Assembly: GCA_027343695.1 (NCBI GenBank)
Contig: DAHWKJ010000036.1
Span: 1-53,122, forward strand
Source: Sulfobacillus sp.
Lineage (GTDB): Bacteria; Bacillota; Sulfobacillia; Sulfobacillales; Sulfobacillaceae
Direction of reading: 5' to 3'
Length of the DNA stretch: 53,122 nucleotides
The notes beneath the pieces were generated by a model, which was not told where the DNA came from, did no database searches, and saw only the letters and a list, made by a program, of their open reading frames with translations. This document shows, in pieces, positions 36,660 through 44,102 of this stretch (positions are counted from its first letter, which is position 1; the number at the start of each line of letters is the position of its first letter). The position numbers and the translations under genes are program-made.

Positions 36660-37001
36660 TTAGCGACGTTGACGTGGTAAGATCTTAGGCATCAGGGTCT
36701 CTCGGGTATCCAAGCCGTGGGTGAGCATCAACAGAAACAGCCGAAAATCCCCTTGCAACGACCACAGCGGATGTCGAAACGTTGCCGGTCGATTCTTTTC
36801 AATAAAAAGATGCGAGCACCACGCTAAACCGTAACCGACAACTGGTGCCATGACCACATAATAGAGATTAAGCGTGAAGAGTGCGGTAAGCAGGCTTAAA
36901 ATTCCTAAACCGGTACCAATAAAGTGTAGAATTCGGGTCCCGGGTTCCCGATGTTGATCCAAGTAATATGGCCAAAAATCGTCAAATGACCGAATTTTCA
37001 A
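36660..37001 (-). CDS. DUF962 (Mpo1-like) membrane protein
   Basis: The protein has 113 residues from a TTG with GGAGGTGA 6 bases upstream. The pattern HREPGTRILHFIGT, then YGLAWCSHLFIEKNRPATF and HPLWSLQGDFRL, is the DUF962/Mpo1 signature. Yeast Mpo1 is an Fe(II)-dependent dioxygenase in fatty acid alpha-oxidation, and the conserved His residues of that family are present. Two to three TM helices are predicted. Its bacterial role is not established. Confidence 0.82.
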   Translation of the reverse strand: MKIRSFDDFWPYYLDQHREPGTRILHFIGTGLGILSLLTALFTLNLYYVVMAPVVGYGLAWCSHLFIEKNRPATFRHPLWSLQGDFRLFLLMLTHGLDTRETLMPKILPRQRR

Positions 37002-37135
37002 CGATATTCACCTCCACGGATCTATTCGTGAAAACTTGTAAAACTCCTGCCGCCGGTTGTCTAACCCTCCCACGAGCAGCAGGATCTGGATCGTTTAATC
37101 CACAACGGCCCGAAGGATCTCCTGCTTCGTATGCT

Positions 37136-37855
37136 CTACAAGCCGGAGATTTCTGGACCTTCGGGCGTCCAGCGAGTAACACCGGTTCCGTCACTAATCC
37201 ATACGTGGTTGTGATAGCCCACAAAAATTCCAGTCTCTACCACGCCGGTGATTAATTTTAATTGACGGTGTAGGTCTAGCGGGTGGCTTACCCGATTCCA
37301 ACGGGTATCTAATATAAATAAGCCATCATCCGTCATGAAAGGCTGGTCACCATGTCGTCGCAACTCCGCCTCAGCGCCTTGGCCCAACAACTTATCCTTA
37401 ATGGTCCGCCAGCCGAACGGCACCACGGCCACTGGAATCACACACCGATCCAAGCTGGCCACTGGTTTAGAGTCATCGATCAAGATGAGAGTGCGGATCG
37501 CCGATTCGAGAAGCATGCGTTCTCGAACCAGCGCACCACCACCCCCCTTAATCAACGTCCCCACAGAATCCACGTAGTCGGCTCCATCAATGGCATAGTC
37601 CAGCGATCCAGAAACCTCCACAGACTCCACCCGTATCCCTTGTGCTTCCGCCATTCGCCGACTCGCTTCGGACGCCACGATACAGTGAAGCTCTAGCCCA
37701 TCATGTCGAACACGATGCCCTAAGGCTTGGATGCACGCGGCGACCGTAGAGCCAGATCCTAGCCCCAAACGCGTATGATTCGTAACACTGGCTGCGGCGG
37801 CCTCGCCTAAGAGCCGTTTGGCTTGCGCCCACCTCTCCTGGTCGTGGTGTGGCAA
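37136..37855 (-). CDS. rpiA: Ribose-5-phosphate isomerase A
   Basis: The protein has about 239 residues. It interconverts ribose 5-phosphate and ribulose 5-phosphate. Motifs: LGLGSGSTVAA, IVASEASRRMAE, DGADYVD and KGGGGALVRERML, with the catalytic Asp, Lys and Glu positions filled. The TTG at 37855 has AAGGAG 6 bases upstream; an ATG at 37873 is the alternative. A longer frame to 37984 would translate the 58-bp repeat and is unlikely. The C-terminal 20 residues after EISGL are shorter than in some homologues. Confidence 0.9.
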   Translation of the reverse strand: MPHHDQERWAQAKRLLGEAAAASVTNHTRLGLGSGSTVAACIQALGHRVRHDGLELHCIVASEASRRMAEAQGIRVESVEVSGSLDYAIDGADYVDSVGTLIKGGGGALVRERMLLESAIRTLILIDDSKPVASLDRCVIPVAVVPFGWRTIKDKLLGQGAEAELRRHGDQPFMTDDGLFILDTRWNRVSHPLDLHRQLKLITGVVETGIFVGYHNHVWISDGTGVTRWTPEGPEISGL

Positions 37856-37898
37856 TTTCCTCTCCTTGTCCATCCTCGACGTTATTGTGTCTCGTGCT

Positions 37899-37956
37899 AT
37901 ACTGCCCGCTGATAACTTTGGATGGGTCGATGTAGTGATATCTAGTGTTTGTGTGA
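37899..37956 (+). repeat. 58-bp dispersed repeat, copy 1
   Basis: This segment (starting ATACTGCCCGCTGATAAC) is identical at 54 of 58 positions to the reverse complement of 42064-42121. It sits just upstream of rpiA. The second copy lies before a decayed IscB locus, so it may be a left-end fragment of an IS200/IS605-type element. Confidence 0.75.
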
Positions 37957-38135
37957 CACCTGCTGAAAAAAATTTCCTGCTCAATGAGGTTGGATCGGGA
38001 GGTCGAAGGAGCCCTCAATCCACAGTGAGAATCTTGTCATGAAGTATTAGGAGCCTTTTCAAGTTGAGTAACGAAAAGCCCCTCTGATCGGGTTGGAGTT
38101 ACGAGACAACAACCGGATTCAGGGGACACAGTGAA
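37957..38135. other. Gene-free leader of the IS110 remnant
   Basis: There is no gene here. It is the stretch upstream of a truncated IS110 transposase, where active elements carry their bridge RNA. No secure fold was traced by eye. Confidence 0.35.
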
Positions 38136-38261
38136 ATGGCTAAGCCCAGTATAGAGCAGTTCGGGGTAGGAAAGCAAAATCGAGGGGTGGGCGGCCTCGA
38201 CGTGTCGAAGGCGTGGCATTATGTGCCACACTCACACCGGATTCGAGAGGGGGACGACTGA
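38136..38261 (+). pseudogene. IS110-family transposase, N-terminal remnant
   Basis: From an ATG with AGGGGA upstream the frame reads 41 residues: it starts MAKPSIEQFGVGK, then VGGLDVSKAWHYV and HRIREGDD, and stops at TGA. GLDVSK is the first catalytic-Asp motif of the DEDD (RuvC-like) domain of IS110 transposases. The following reading (FANHIQ) recalls the next family segment, but no long frame continues, so the gene is truncated or mutated. It differs from the intact IS110 at 49.3 kb. Confidence 0.65.
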
Positions 38262-38875
38262 TTTGCAAACCATATACAGGAAACAACCTCACCGGACCGT
38301 TAACGGGCAAATGGCGCTTTGAGGGAGGACCAACGTCTCATAGAGCAAAACCCACTAATAATGGATAGTCTCACGTCTTGAGAAGCCGGGAGTTCCAGCC
38401 CACACCCACGACCCACCGTGGAGCCTATCCAGGCTGTGTTTCACAATAGTGAAATGGCCGTCTCCGCCGTAGTCGGAGCGAACTGACTGTGGTCTAACAC
38501 CCGGTCTTATTACTGGTAGGACGGCTTCTCAACGATTAACGTAGATTCCGTCGGGATAAGACCACTCACAATGCCTTATCGAGTGGTGAGAAAAGCGATA
38601 TCGCAGGACAGGTCATCATCGACCTCACCCCAATTTGGGAGTGGAGCTGCGCCTTCTCCACTGTCCATCACAGCCAAGCGGCGGCAATCCTTGCACCCGG
38701 CTTTCACTAAACCCATAGTCCGTATGACAACTAGGATCCTCAACAGCCAATCGGATGCTGACAAATTTTTCAGGGGACGCCATGGCCTCAATTTTGAAGC
38801 GCATATAGGAACGGTCTTTGAGCCCTGCTCCGCTCATAGAATGAGGAAGCGAAGCTTGTCTCGGAGGGAATCACT
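38262..38875. other. Gene-free hairpin-rich region upstream of the ZIP gene
   Basis: There is no credible gene in either strand. Several hairpins follow one another: TTTCAC/GTGAAA near 38440, CTCCG/CGGAG near 38465, and ACCACTC/GAGTGGT at about 38562-38588, with GTGGTCT near 38490 also able to pair with AAGACCAC near 38558. This could be a structured RNA or the leader of the ZIP mRNA; no known riboswitch class was recognised. Confidence 0.45.
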
Positions 38876-39628
38876 ATGTGGACGATTATGACTCTCAGTT
38901 TTCTTTCGGGATTGTCGACCCCGCTGGGAGCGTTGATTGTCCTGCGCTTCCACACTCTGTCTCGGCCCGTATTGGCCTTTATTTTGGCGATGGCATCGGG
39001 CGTGATGGTGACCGTGGTGCTCACCGAGTTGCTGCCCAACAGTATCAAAACGGGTGGAATCGGCTGGTTCACGGTGGGTTGTTTGGGCGGCATCATCTTG
39101 ATGGTCGGATTAGCCGCTCTGTGGCACCACGGGGATGCGGGAAGCCGGCCGGTCTCCACCAATAGTCGGCTCCGACAGACGGGTCAGTCGATCGCCTTGG
39201 CGATTACCGTTCACGATTTGCCGGAGGGGATAGCGATTGGAGCGGGCGATGCGGTTCATGCCCACTTGGGCCTCATCATCGCACTCGCCATTGCGCTGCA
39301 TAACATCCCTGAGGGGATGAGTATCGCGGCGCCTCTGGCGATGAGCAGGATGTCACGGCGGAAAATCTTGGTCCTGACGGGTCTTATTAGTTTTGTCACT
39401 CCATTGGGTACGCTGCTGCCACTGCTATTCGGCGCCCTGTCTCCCACCCTCAGTGCGTTTTTCCTTGCCTTGGCCAGTGGGGCCATGCTGTATGTGGTCG
39501 TGAACGACACATTTCCCGAAGCCTGGCAGGCCCATAAAGAGGCCACCGTCTTCGGCGTTCTGGCCGGTGCCGCCGTCATGGTTGGCGTGGCTAGCTTTCA
39601 CGCCGGCTGGCTTCCGGCCGTCTCGTAA
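38876..39628 (+). CDS. ZIP family divalent metal transporter
   Basis: The protein has 250 residues and about eight TM helices. TM4 carries HDLPEGIAIG and TM5 HNIPEGMSIA, the binuclear metal-site signature of ZIP proteins, which import Zn, Fe or Mn. A cytosolic loop with H and D residues (WHHGDAG) sits between TM3 and TM4. CGGAGGG precedes the ATG by 8 bases. The metal cannot be told. The long structured leader suggests regulated expression. Confidence 0.9.
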   Translation: MWTIMTLSFLSGLSTPLGALIVLRFHTLSRPVLAFILAMASGVMVTVVLTELLPNSIKTGGIGWFTVGCLGGIILMVGLAALWHHGDAGSRPVSTNSRLRQTGQSIALAITVHDLPEGIAIGAGDAVHAHLGLIIALAIALHNIPEGMSIAAPLAMSRMSRRKILVLTGLISFVTPLGTLLPLLFGALSPTLSAFFLALASGAMLYVVVNDTFPEAWQAHKEATVFGVLAGAAVMVGVASFHAGWLPAVS

Positions 39629-39692
39629 TCACGGGCGGCTTCTGCGAAGGACGCCAGTGACGAATATCCCGCTAGCAGTCGCCGAGAGGGTT

Positions 39693-41474
39693 CTAGGGTT
39701 TGCGTGCCACGAGATAATCGATGCCCCCGGACGCCACAAGGTCTTTTGGCGAGGCTTGGGCAAACACCGCCGCCATGCGCGACTCTACGGCTTGGAACAC
39801 GGTGGTCCGAACCGTGGGTGAGAGTCCCTCTGCCATCACGCCCAAATGGCCCCCTTGGTTCAAAAATTGCCATGCAATCCGCCAGTCCGAAAACGTCAAA
39901 GCAATCGCCTGGTGCAGAGTACGTTCTACAGTCAACCCGAGATCTTGGCAAAGTTCGACAATCTCCCCCGAGCGATGGCCGGAGACCAAAAAGGGGCGGC
40001 CTGCATCGGTTAAAGCCTGGCGCAAGGGTAGAAAAATATCCATCCACGCACTCGACCAACTCGCGTCCACAAGAAAATTTAACGCCAACTGCCCGCCCGA
40101 TCTTAAGACTCTCGTCAATTCGTGAATGACCGTGGCGGGGTCGCACAAGTGTAAAAACCAGGATCCCAGGATATAATCGGCGCCGCCCGATGCTAGCGGC
40201 AGGCTCTCGGCCGGCGCGACTAGGAACCGCACCCAAGGGGTCGCCTGCGCCCGCTGGCGGGCTTGTTGGAGTTGGACCTGCGAAGGATCCGTGAGCAAGA
40301 GGATGCCCTCGGCACCCACAGAGTCCGCCAAGCCTCCATCGAATGCTAGCCGTCCGGTACCGGCCCCGACCTCCACGACGGCCGTGCCGGGCTCTGGAGC
40401 CGCAAAGCGGATGAAGGATTGGGCCTCTTCGGAATGTCGGGCATAGATGCTACGTAGTGCCGCATCGAATTCAAGACCGAATTGGCTGGCAAACTGTCCG
40501 GGGTTGGGGGTTGACGTTCCGCCGCTTTGGAGCTCGGTCCGGCGATTGCGGCTGATGATCAAATGTCCGCCGCGTTGACTCGCAAGCAACGTCCCTTTTT
40601 GGGCGTACATCGCCTGGTCGGCCGCGTGGAGCGCCTCTTCGAGATGGCCAGGTGCATATTGGGCGCTCCCATAACTCACGTGGGGCACGAGCGGGAAGTC
40701 TTCCGTCGCCGCGAGGGCTTGCAGCCGCTCATTAATCGCGAGCGCATAGGCTTGCGCCTCTAAGCCACGGGAGCCTCGACACCACCCCACGAATTCATCG
40801 CCGCCGTACCGCACTAAGACCCCCTCTGGAAGCGGGAGCGACTGTACCGCTTGACCCACCAGCGCCAATAGGTGGTCTCCCGCGTCATGGCCGTACAAAT
40901 CGTTCACGGTTTTTAGATCATCCAGATCCATGAACAGCAAGGTCCCAGACGCTGCATTGCAGGTAGCGCGCTGTTGATCCCAGAAGACGCGGTTGGGGAG
41001 CCCGGTCATCGGATCAGTGAGCGCCCATGCGGGTGGCGTATCCACCAACACGTCGGCGGTGCGGTCTTCCACCAGTGCCAGCAGGGTGTAAGAGACTCCT
41101 CGATGGACCAACGGAGTGCCCACTACCTCTCCGACCACAATATGACCGTCGCGACTGCGTAGATGGCAAGGAATGCGATTCCCCGTAAGAAGATCGCGGT
41201 GAAACGCCTCCCAGTTCGTCCAGGGGGAGAGGCCGTTCTCCGTCGTCCGGGCCACGGTCAAGAGGGAGAGCACCGTGCCATGCTGGTGGTCCGACAGCTC
41301 TAACCCAAACAGCCTTTCGGCTTCCGTATTACATTTGATCAACGCCCCCACGGCGTCGACGAGAAGTAAGGGAAAGGGGAGGGCGTAAAAGAGATGTTCG
41401 ACGATATTGGAGTCTTCGGCGGGGCGAGTCGAGTCCTCGCTCGAGGAGGGATTTGAATGAGGAACTTCGGGCAT
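39693..41474 (-). CDS. PAS-GGDEF-methyltransferase fusion protein
   Basis: The protein has 593 residues without TM segments. Residues about 24-135 form a PAS-like sensor (LLVDAVGALIKCNTEAERLFG). Residues 148-310 are a diguanylate cyclase domain with intact FMDLDDLKTVNDLYGHDAGD and active site RYGGDEF (224-228); the I-site RxxD position reads LPEG, so product inhibition is probably lost. Residues ~365-560 are a class I SAM methyltransferase with motif I VVEVGAGTGRLAFD and later DYILGSWFLHL. Such a fusion would join c-di-GMP synthesis to methylation of an unknown substrate. AAAGGTGG precedes the ATG. It is convergent with the ZIP gene. Confidence 0.85.
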   Translation of the reverse strand: MPEVPHSNPSSSEDSTRPAEDSNIVEHLFYALPFPLLLVDAVGALIKCNTEAERLFGLELSDHQHGTVLSLLTVARTTENGLSPWTNWEAFHRDLLTGNRIPCHLRSRDGHIVVGEVVGTPLVHRGVSYTLLALVEDRTADVLVDTPPAWALTDPMTGLPNRVFWDQQRATCNAASGTLLFMDLDDLKTVNDLYGHDAGDHLLALVGQAVQSLPLPEGVLVRYGGDEFVGWCRGSRGLEAQAYALAINERLQALAATEDFPLVPHVSYGSAQYAPGHLEEALHAADQAMYAQKGTLLASQRGGHLIISRNRRTELQSGGTSTPNPGQFASQFGLEFDAALRSIYARHSEEAQSFIRFAAPEPGTAVVEVGAGTGRLAFDGGLADSVGAEGILLLTDPSQVQLQQARQRAQATPWVRFLVAPAESLPLASGGADYILGSWFLHLCDPATVIHELTRVLRSGGQLALNFLVDASWSSAWMDIFLPLRQALTDAGRPFLVSGHRSGEIVELCQDLGLTVERTLHQAIALTFSDWRIAWQFLNQGGHLGVMAEGLSPTVRTTVFQAVESRMAAVFAQASPKDLVASGGIDYLVARKP

Positions 41475-41683
41475 TCGTTATCCCCACCTTTACTCAGATT
41501 TTTTCAATATCACACCATCTCAAGCGGCCAGCGGCTTCTAAAGCCCCCCGCGAGGCGACGCATGAACGTTCTTTAGTAACAATTCGACGCGCCCACCGAG
41601 AATCCTTTTATGGCTATATATCTACTGCACGCAGATTACTACTAACGATTAGGCAGCGTTGTCGAAAAGCTGAAACGTCAAGG

Positions 41684-41803
41684 TTAATAAGGACAGGGGG
41701 CGACCTGGTGCACCCGAGCGCGCATGCGCTCGAGCATGGGCCGTGCCCGTTTTTCTGTGCACGGCGTGAGTGGTTTTTTGCGCTGGTCCAGAACGGCTGC
41801 CAT
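41684..41803 (-). pseudogene. IscB N-terminal fragment (PLMP/RRXRR domain)
   Basis: This 39-residue frame starts MAAVLDQRKKPLTPCTEKRA and continues ARPMLERMRARVHQV before a TAA. It matches the N-terminal PLMP (RRXRR) domain of IscB-type RNA-guided nucleases, whose typical form is VLDxxKKPLMPC...RARxLLxxGxAxVHR. The RuvC and HNH parts are missing, so this is a truncated relic. GGAGG lies 12 bases upstream. Structured sequence where the omegaRNA should be lies directly before it. Confidence 0.7.
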
Positions 41804-42035
41804 GATCGAATCTCTTCCTCCATTACGGGACTGGTGACGTTAACCTCTCTTCGCCAATGTTCCCATGGGTCGCATCCTCGTTCGGCCCAGCTTGGTCCAT
41901 GCCGAGCTTGAGACTAGAGAAGCATCTCGAGTTCTGCATCAAAGGAACGGAGCCGATCGCCTCCCGCCGCTTTCGTTCGAACCCGGCCGTCATTTACGGC
42001 GGCGGCTCAGGCTGACCTCGATAGCTGGGTTACAA
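41804..42035 (-). ncRNA. Candidate omegaRNA of the IscB relic
   Basis: In IscB loci the omegaRNA scaffold is encoded just upstream of the gene. Here GAGCCG and CGGCTC (41950-42008) close a fold containing CCGT-aaatg-ACGG, TTCG-aa-CGAA and a GCCGC/GCGGC helix. Nearer the ATG the motif GGAACATTGGCGAAG (41849-41863) resembles, from memory, a conserved segment of known IscB omegaRNAs. The ends are estimates; whether it is still transcribed is unknown. Confidence 0.5.
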
Positions 42036-42063
42036 ACGTCGATCATGGCACTTCCTGCACTTT

Positions 42064-42121
42064 TCACCCAACCATTAGATATCACTACATCGCCCCATCC
42101 AAAGTTATCAGCGGGCAGTAT
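42064..42121 (-). repeat. 58-bp dispersed repeat, copy 2
   Basis: It is identical at 54 of 58 positions to copy 1 at 37899-37956, in opposite orientation. It lies about 30 bases upstream of the candidate omegaRNA, where the left end of an IscB-carrying element would be expected. Confidence 0.75.
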
Positions 42122-42177
42122 GCCATGGGCCATGAATACCCAATCCGGTGCGGCCCCAGCCCCACCCCACACGTAAA

Positions 42178-42206
42178 GGAGGGAGACCGTTGGGCCTCCC
42201 TCTTTT
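42178..42206. terminator. Bidirectional terminator beside the 3D-domain gene
   Basis: GAGGGAG and CTCCCTC form a 7-bp stem extended by CC/GG pairs, with TTTTCT following on the forward strand. It lies 15 bases past the stop of the reverse-strand gene at 42222. Confidence 0.6.
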
Positions 42207-42221
42207 CTCCGAATGACAGTG

Positions 42222-43379
42222 CTAGTTTCCTAAGACATATACGGTAACCGGTTCTATGCCGAAATTGGACACGGTTTGTGGATTGGCATTCATGAAAATG
42301 TCTATCCTGTGCCCCTTGATGGCACCACCGGTATCCATCGCCCGCCCTAAGAAGCCTCCGGTCGGTAGGTTAGAATCCGTGTACCCCTTCACATAGACGC
42401 GGGACTTTAGAGGAATCAACGAAGGATCTACCGCAATCATGCCCGGTTCGAGGGGTTGTCCAAAAGCATCTACCGGTCCAAACGGATAGTTATCCTTGAG
42501 GCTCGGCCCGTAGGCAGTGGCTCGCACATGATACACAGCGATTACAGGATAACCATCTATCATTTGCGTTCCACCGGATGACGTGGTCACAGTCGTGGAG
42601 GGCGCCGGGGAGGTCGTGGTCGTCACCGTTGGTTGCGAAGTTGGCGGTGTGGTACTCGTCGTCCCGGTTGGTTGCGATGCCGGTGCCGTTGTCGTCGTGG
42701 TCACCGTGGGCTGGGCCGTGGATGCTGGAGCCTTGTTATCGAGCACTCCTAATCCGCTCAAAATCAGCTGCCAAGTGGCCGGTGTTGCGATCCCATTAAC
42801 GGCCAGGTTATGAGTTTTTTGAAATTGTTCTAAGGCCGCTTGAGTCAAAGGCCCAAAGATTCCATCTACGGGTCCCACACTCTTATATCCCAAAAGCCGT
42901 AGGTTAGCCTGCAGTGTCATCACCCAGTGCCCTCGGCTCCCTTTACGAAGCCATTGCGACATCGCAGGATGTTTCGCGATTTGACGATTCAAGATCGTCG
43001 TACTGGTCGTAGTCCCCACGCTCGGAACCAGATTGAGGCCTGCAAGAACATCTTGCCATACGGGCGCACTGGTCTTCCCATTGACTGTAAATCCATTAGC
43101 GGACTCAAACGCCTGTAAAGCGTTGAGCGTCCGGGGCCCGAAGATGCCATCTGTGGGGCCAACTCCCGTGTATCCTAATAACTTCAAGTCGGCTTGGAGG
43201 GTGGCGACCCAGTGATTGCGACTACCATATTGCAGCACCTGCCGCATTGCCGGATGTACTTGGGCCAGCGCAGCCGTTGTCGCGGGAACTGTTTGGGCGA
43301 ATACGCTGGGCGAAGCCATGACACCCATAGCTACCGCCATGGCACCAATTCGTGCCCCCTGGCGAAACACATTCTGCAT
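42222..43379 (-). CDS. Secreted peptidoglycan-binding protein with 3D (RpfB/MltA-like) domain
   Basis: The protein has 385 residues. A signal peptide (to about FAQ, residue 29) is followed by two PG_binding_1 repeats (LLGYTGVGPTDGIFGPRTLN and LLGYKSVGPVDGIFGPLTQ), a Thr/Pro/Ser-rich linker (about 220-275), and a C-terminal 3D domain with MDTGGAIKGHRIDIF, whose three Asp mark lytic transglycosylase-like folds. It probably cleaves or remodels peptidoglycan outside the cell. A c-di-AMP riboswitch lies in its leader, a link known for wall enzymes in Gram-positives. GGGGAG precedes the ATG. Confidence 0.88.
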   Translation of the reverse strand: MQNVFRQGARIGAMAVAMGVMASPSVFAQTVPATTAALAQVHPAMRQVLQYGSRNHWVATLQADLKLLGYTGVGPTDGIFGPRTLNALQAFESANGFTVNGKTSAPVWQDVLAGLNLVPSVGTTTSTTILNRQIAKHPAMSQWLRKGSRGHWVMTLQANLRLLGYKSVGPVDGIFGPLTQAALEQFQKTHNLAVNGIATPATWQLILSGLGVLDNKAPASTAQPTVTTTTTAPASQPTGTTSTTPPTSQPTVTTTTSPAPSTTVTTSSGGTQMIDGYPVIAVYHVRATAYGPSLKDNYPFGPVDAFGQPLEPGMIAVDPSLIPLKSRVYVKGYTDSNLPTGGFLGRAMDTGGAIKGHRIDIFMNANPQTVSNFGIEPVTVYVLGN

Positions 43380-43399
43380 AAGTAGTCTCCCCTCAGGAT

Positions 43400-43518
43400 A
43401 TTGCCTCCGGAGTTAGCTGACGGGTTCGGGCTCGGAGAGAGGCCCTACTTGCAAGCAAGATTCACCCCAAATCTGGTTCCCCCGGTTGCTTCCATAAAAA
43501 CAAGCAATTTGGCAACCC
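43400..43518 (-). ncRNA. c-di-AMP riboswitch (ydaO-yuaA class)
   Basis: The reverse strand shows the class hallmarks in order: GGTTGCC, GGGGGAACC, TTGGGGTGAATC, AGTAGGG, then CCCGAACC..GTCAGCTAACTC and CGGAGGCAAT. The first and last parts pair as P1 (GTTGCC/GGCAAT). It sits 21 bases before the start codon of the 3D-domain wall gene, so its ligand state probably controls that gene. The ribosome site GGGGAG lies just 3' of P1; whether control is by termination or translation is not clear. Confidence 0.92.
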
Positions 43519-43676
43519 TAGTGTAAAAAATGAAGACAACCCTGTCAGATCCCATATTAACCACTCATAAGGGATGTAGCCCATTCTTGGATCAGTTACC
43601 ACCGGTCTCGAATCATGTCGGATATTGCCTATCTGATTCCAAAGGTAGGAAATAACGTAGCGCGGTCTGTCCCTAT

Positions 43677-44102
43677 TTAGACAAACACGAACAGTTTCAT
43701 CATAAGGAAACTCGACAGCGAGGCTAAGAACATCGCCACCAATTTGGCTATATTGTTAGCCATAACATGTGGGATAGCATGGGTTTGGGAGATCCAGGGT
43801 GCAATCAACCATAAGATCGCATCATTGACGGCGATGTTGATCAGCGATTGTATTACAAATAAGGACCGTTGTTTTAGGGCCTGGCGGCCCGAAGTTTTGA
43901 GGGTGTTACGAAACGTCCATCGACTGTTCCAGATATAGCTGTTGAGAATCGCGGCCATTACCGCCAATGTATTGTACAACACGAGTTGATTAACATTGCG
44001 GGTCGGATCAATAAAATACAGACCGTTGAAGACTCCTAAATCAATAAAGGCGTTACTGAGTCCCACGGCCACAAACTGAAAAAATTGTCCCAAACGGCTC
44101 AT
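43677..44102 (-). CDS. GtrA family membrane protein
   Basis: The protein has 141 residues starting MSRLGQFFQF; the ATG overlaps the stop of the glycosyltransferase by ATGA. Four TM helices are predicted, with the GtrA signature FVAVGLSNAFIDLGVFNGL and the basic WNSRWTFRN segment. Members help flip lipid-linked sugars across the membrane. Coupling with the GT4 gene suggests they serve the same glycolipid or wall polymer. Confidence 0.85.
   Translation of the reverse strand: MSRLGQFFQFVAVGLSNAFIDLGVFNGLYFIDPTRNVNQLVLYNTLAVMAAILNSYIWNSRWTFRNTLKTSGRQALKQRSLFVIQSLINIAVNDAILWLIAPWISQTHAIPHVMANNIAKLVAMFLASLSSFLMMKLFVFV

Larger units (their letters stand above)
41475..42221. other. Gene-poor region holding a decayed IscB locus
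   Basis: About 750 bases without a full gene. On the reverse strand it holds the 58-bp repeat, a structured omegaRNA-like segment and an IscB N-terminal fragment. At about 41535 there is a small GGCTT-TAG-AAGCC hairpin that could be the other element end. Confidence 0.55.

Noticed and set aside
38571-38891. Short open frames on both strands before the ZIP gene
   Set aside because: None has a ribosome site or a familiar motif; the stretch is dominated by hairpins.
41865-42176. A forward frame containing LDITTSPHPKLSAGS, and its partner in the rpiA extension
   Set aside because: Both are translations of the 58-bp DNA repeat in one frame, not conserved protein.
42580-42740. Low-complexity repeat that might be a CRISPR or tandem repeat
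   Set aside because: It encodes the Thr/Pro/Ser-rich linker of the wall protein in frame, with irregular units.
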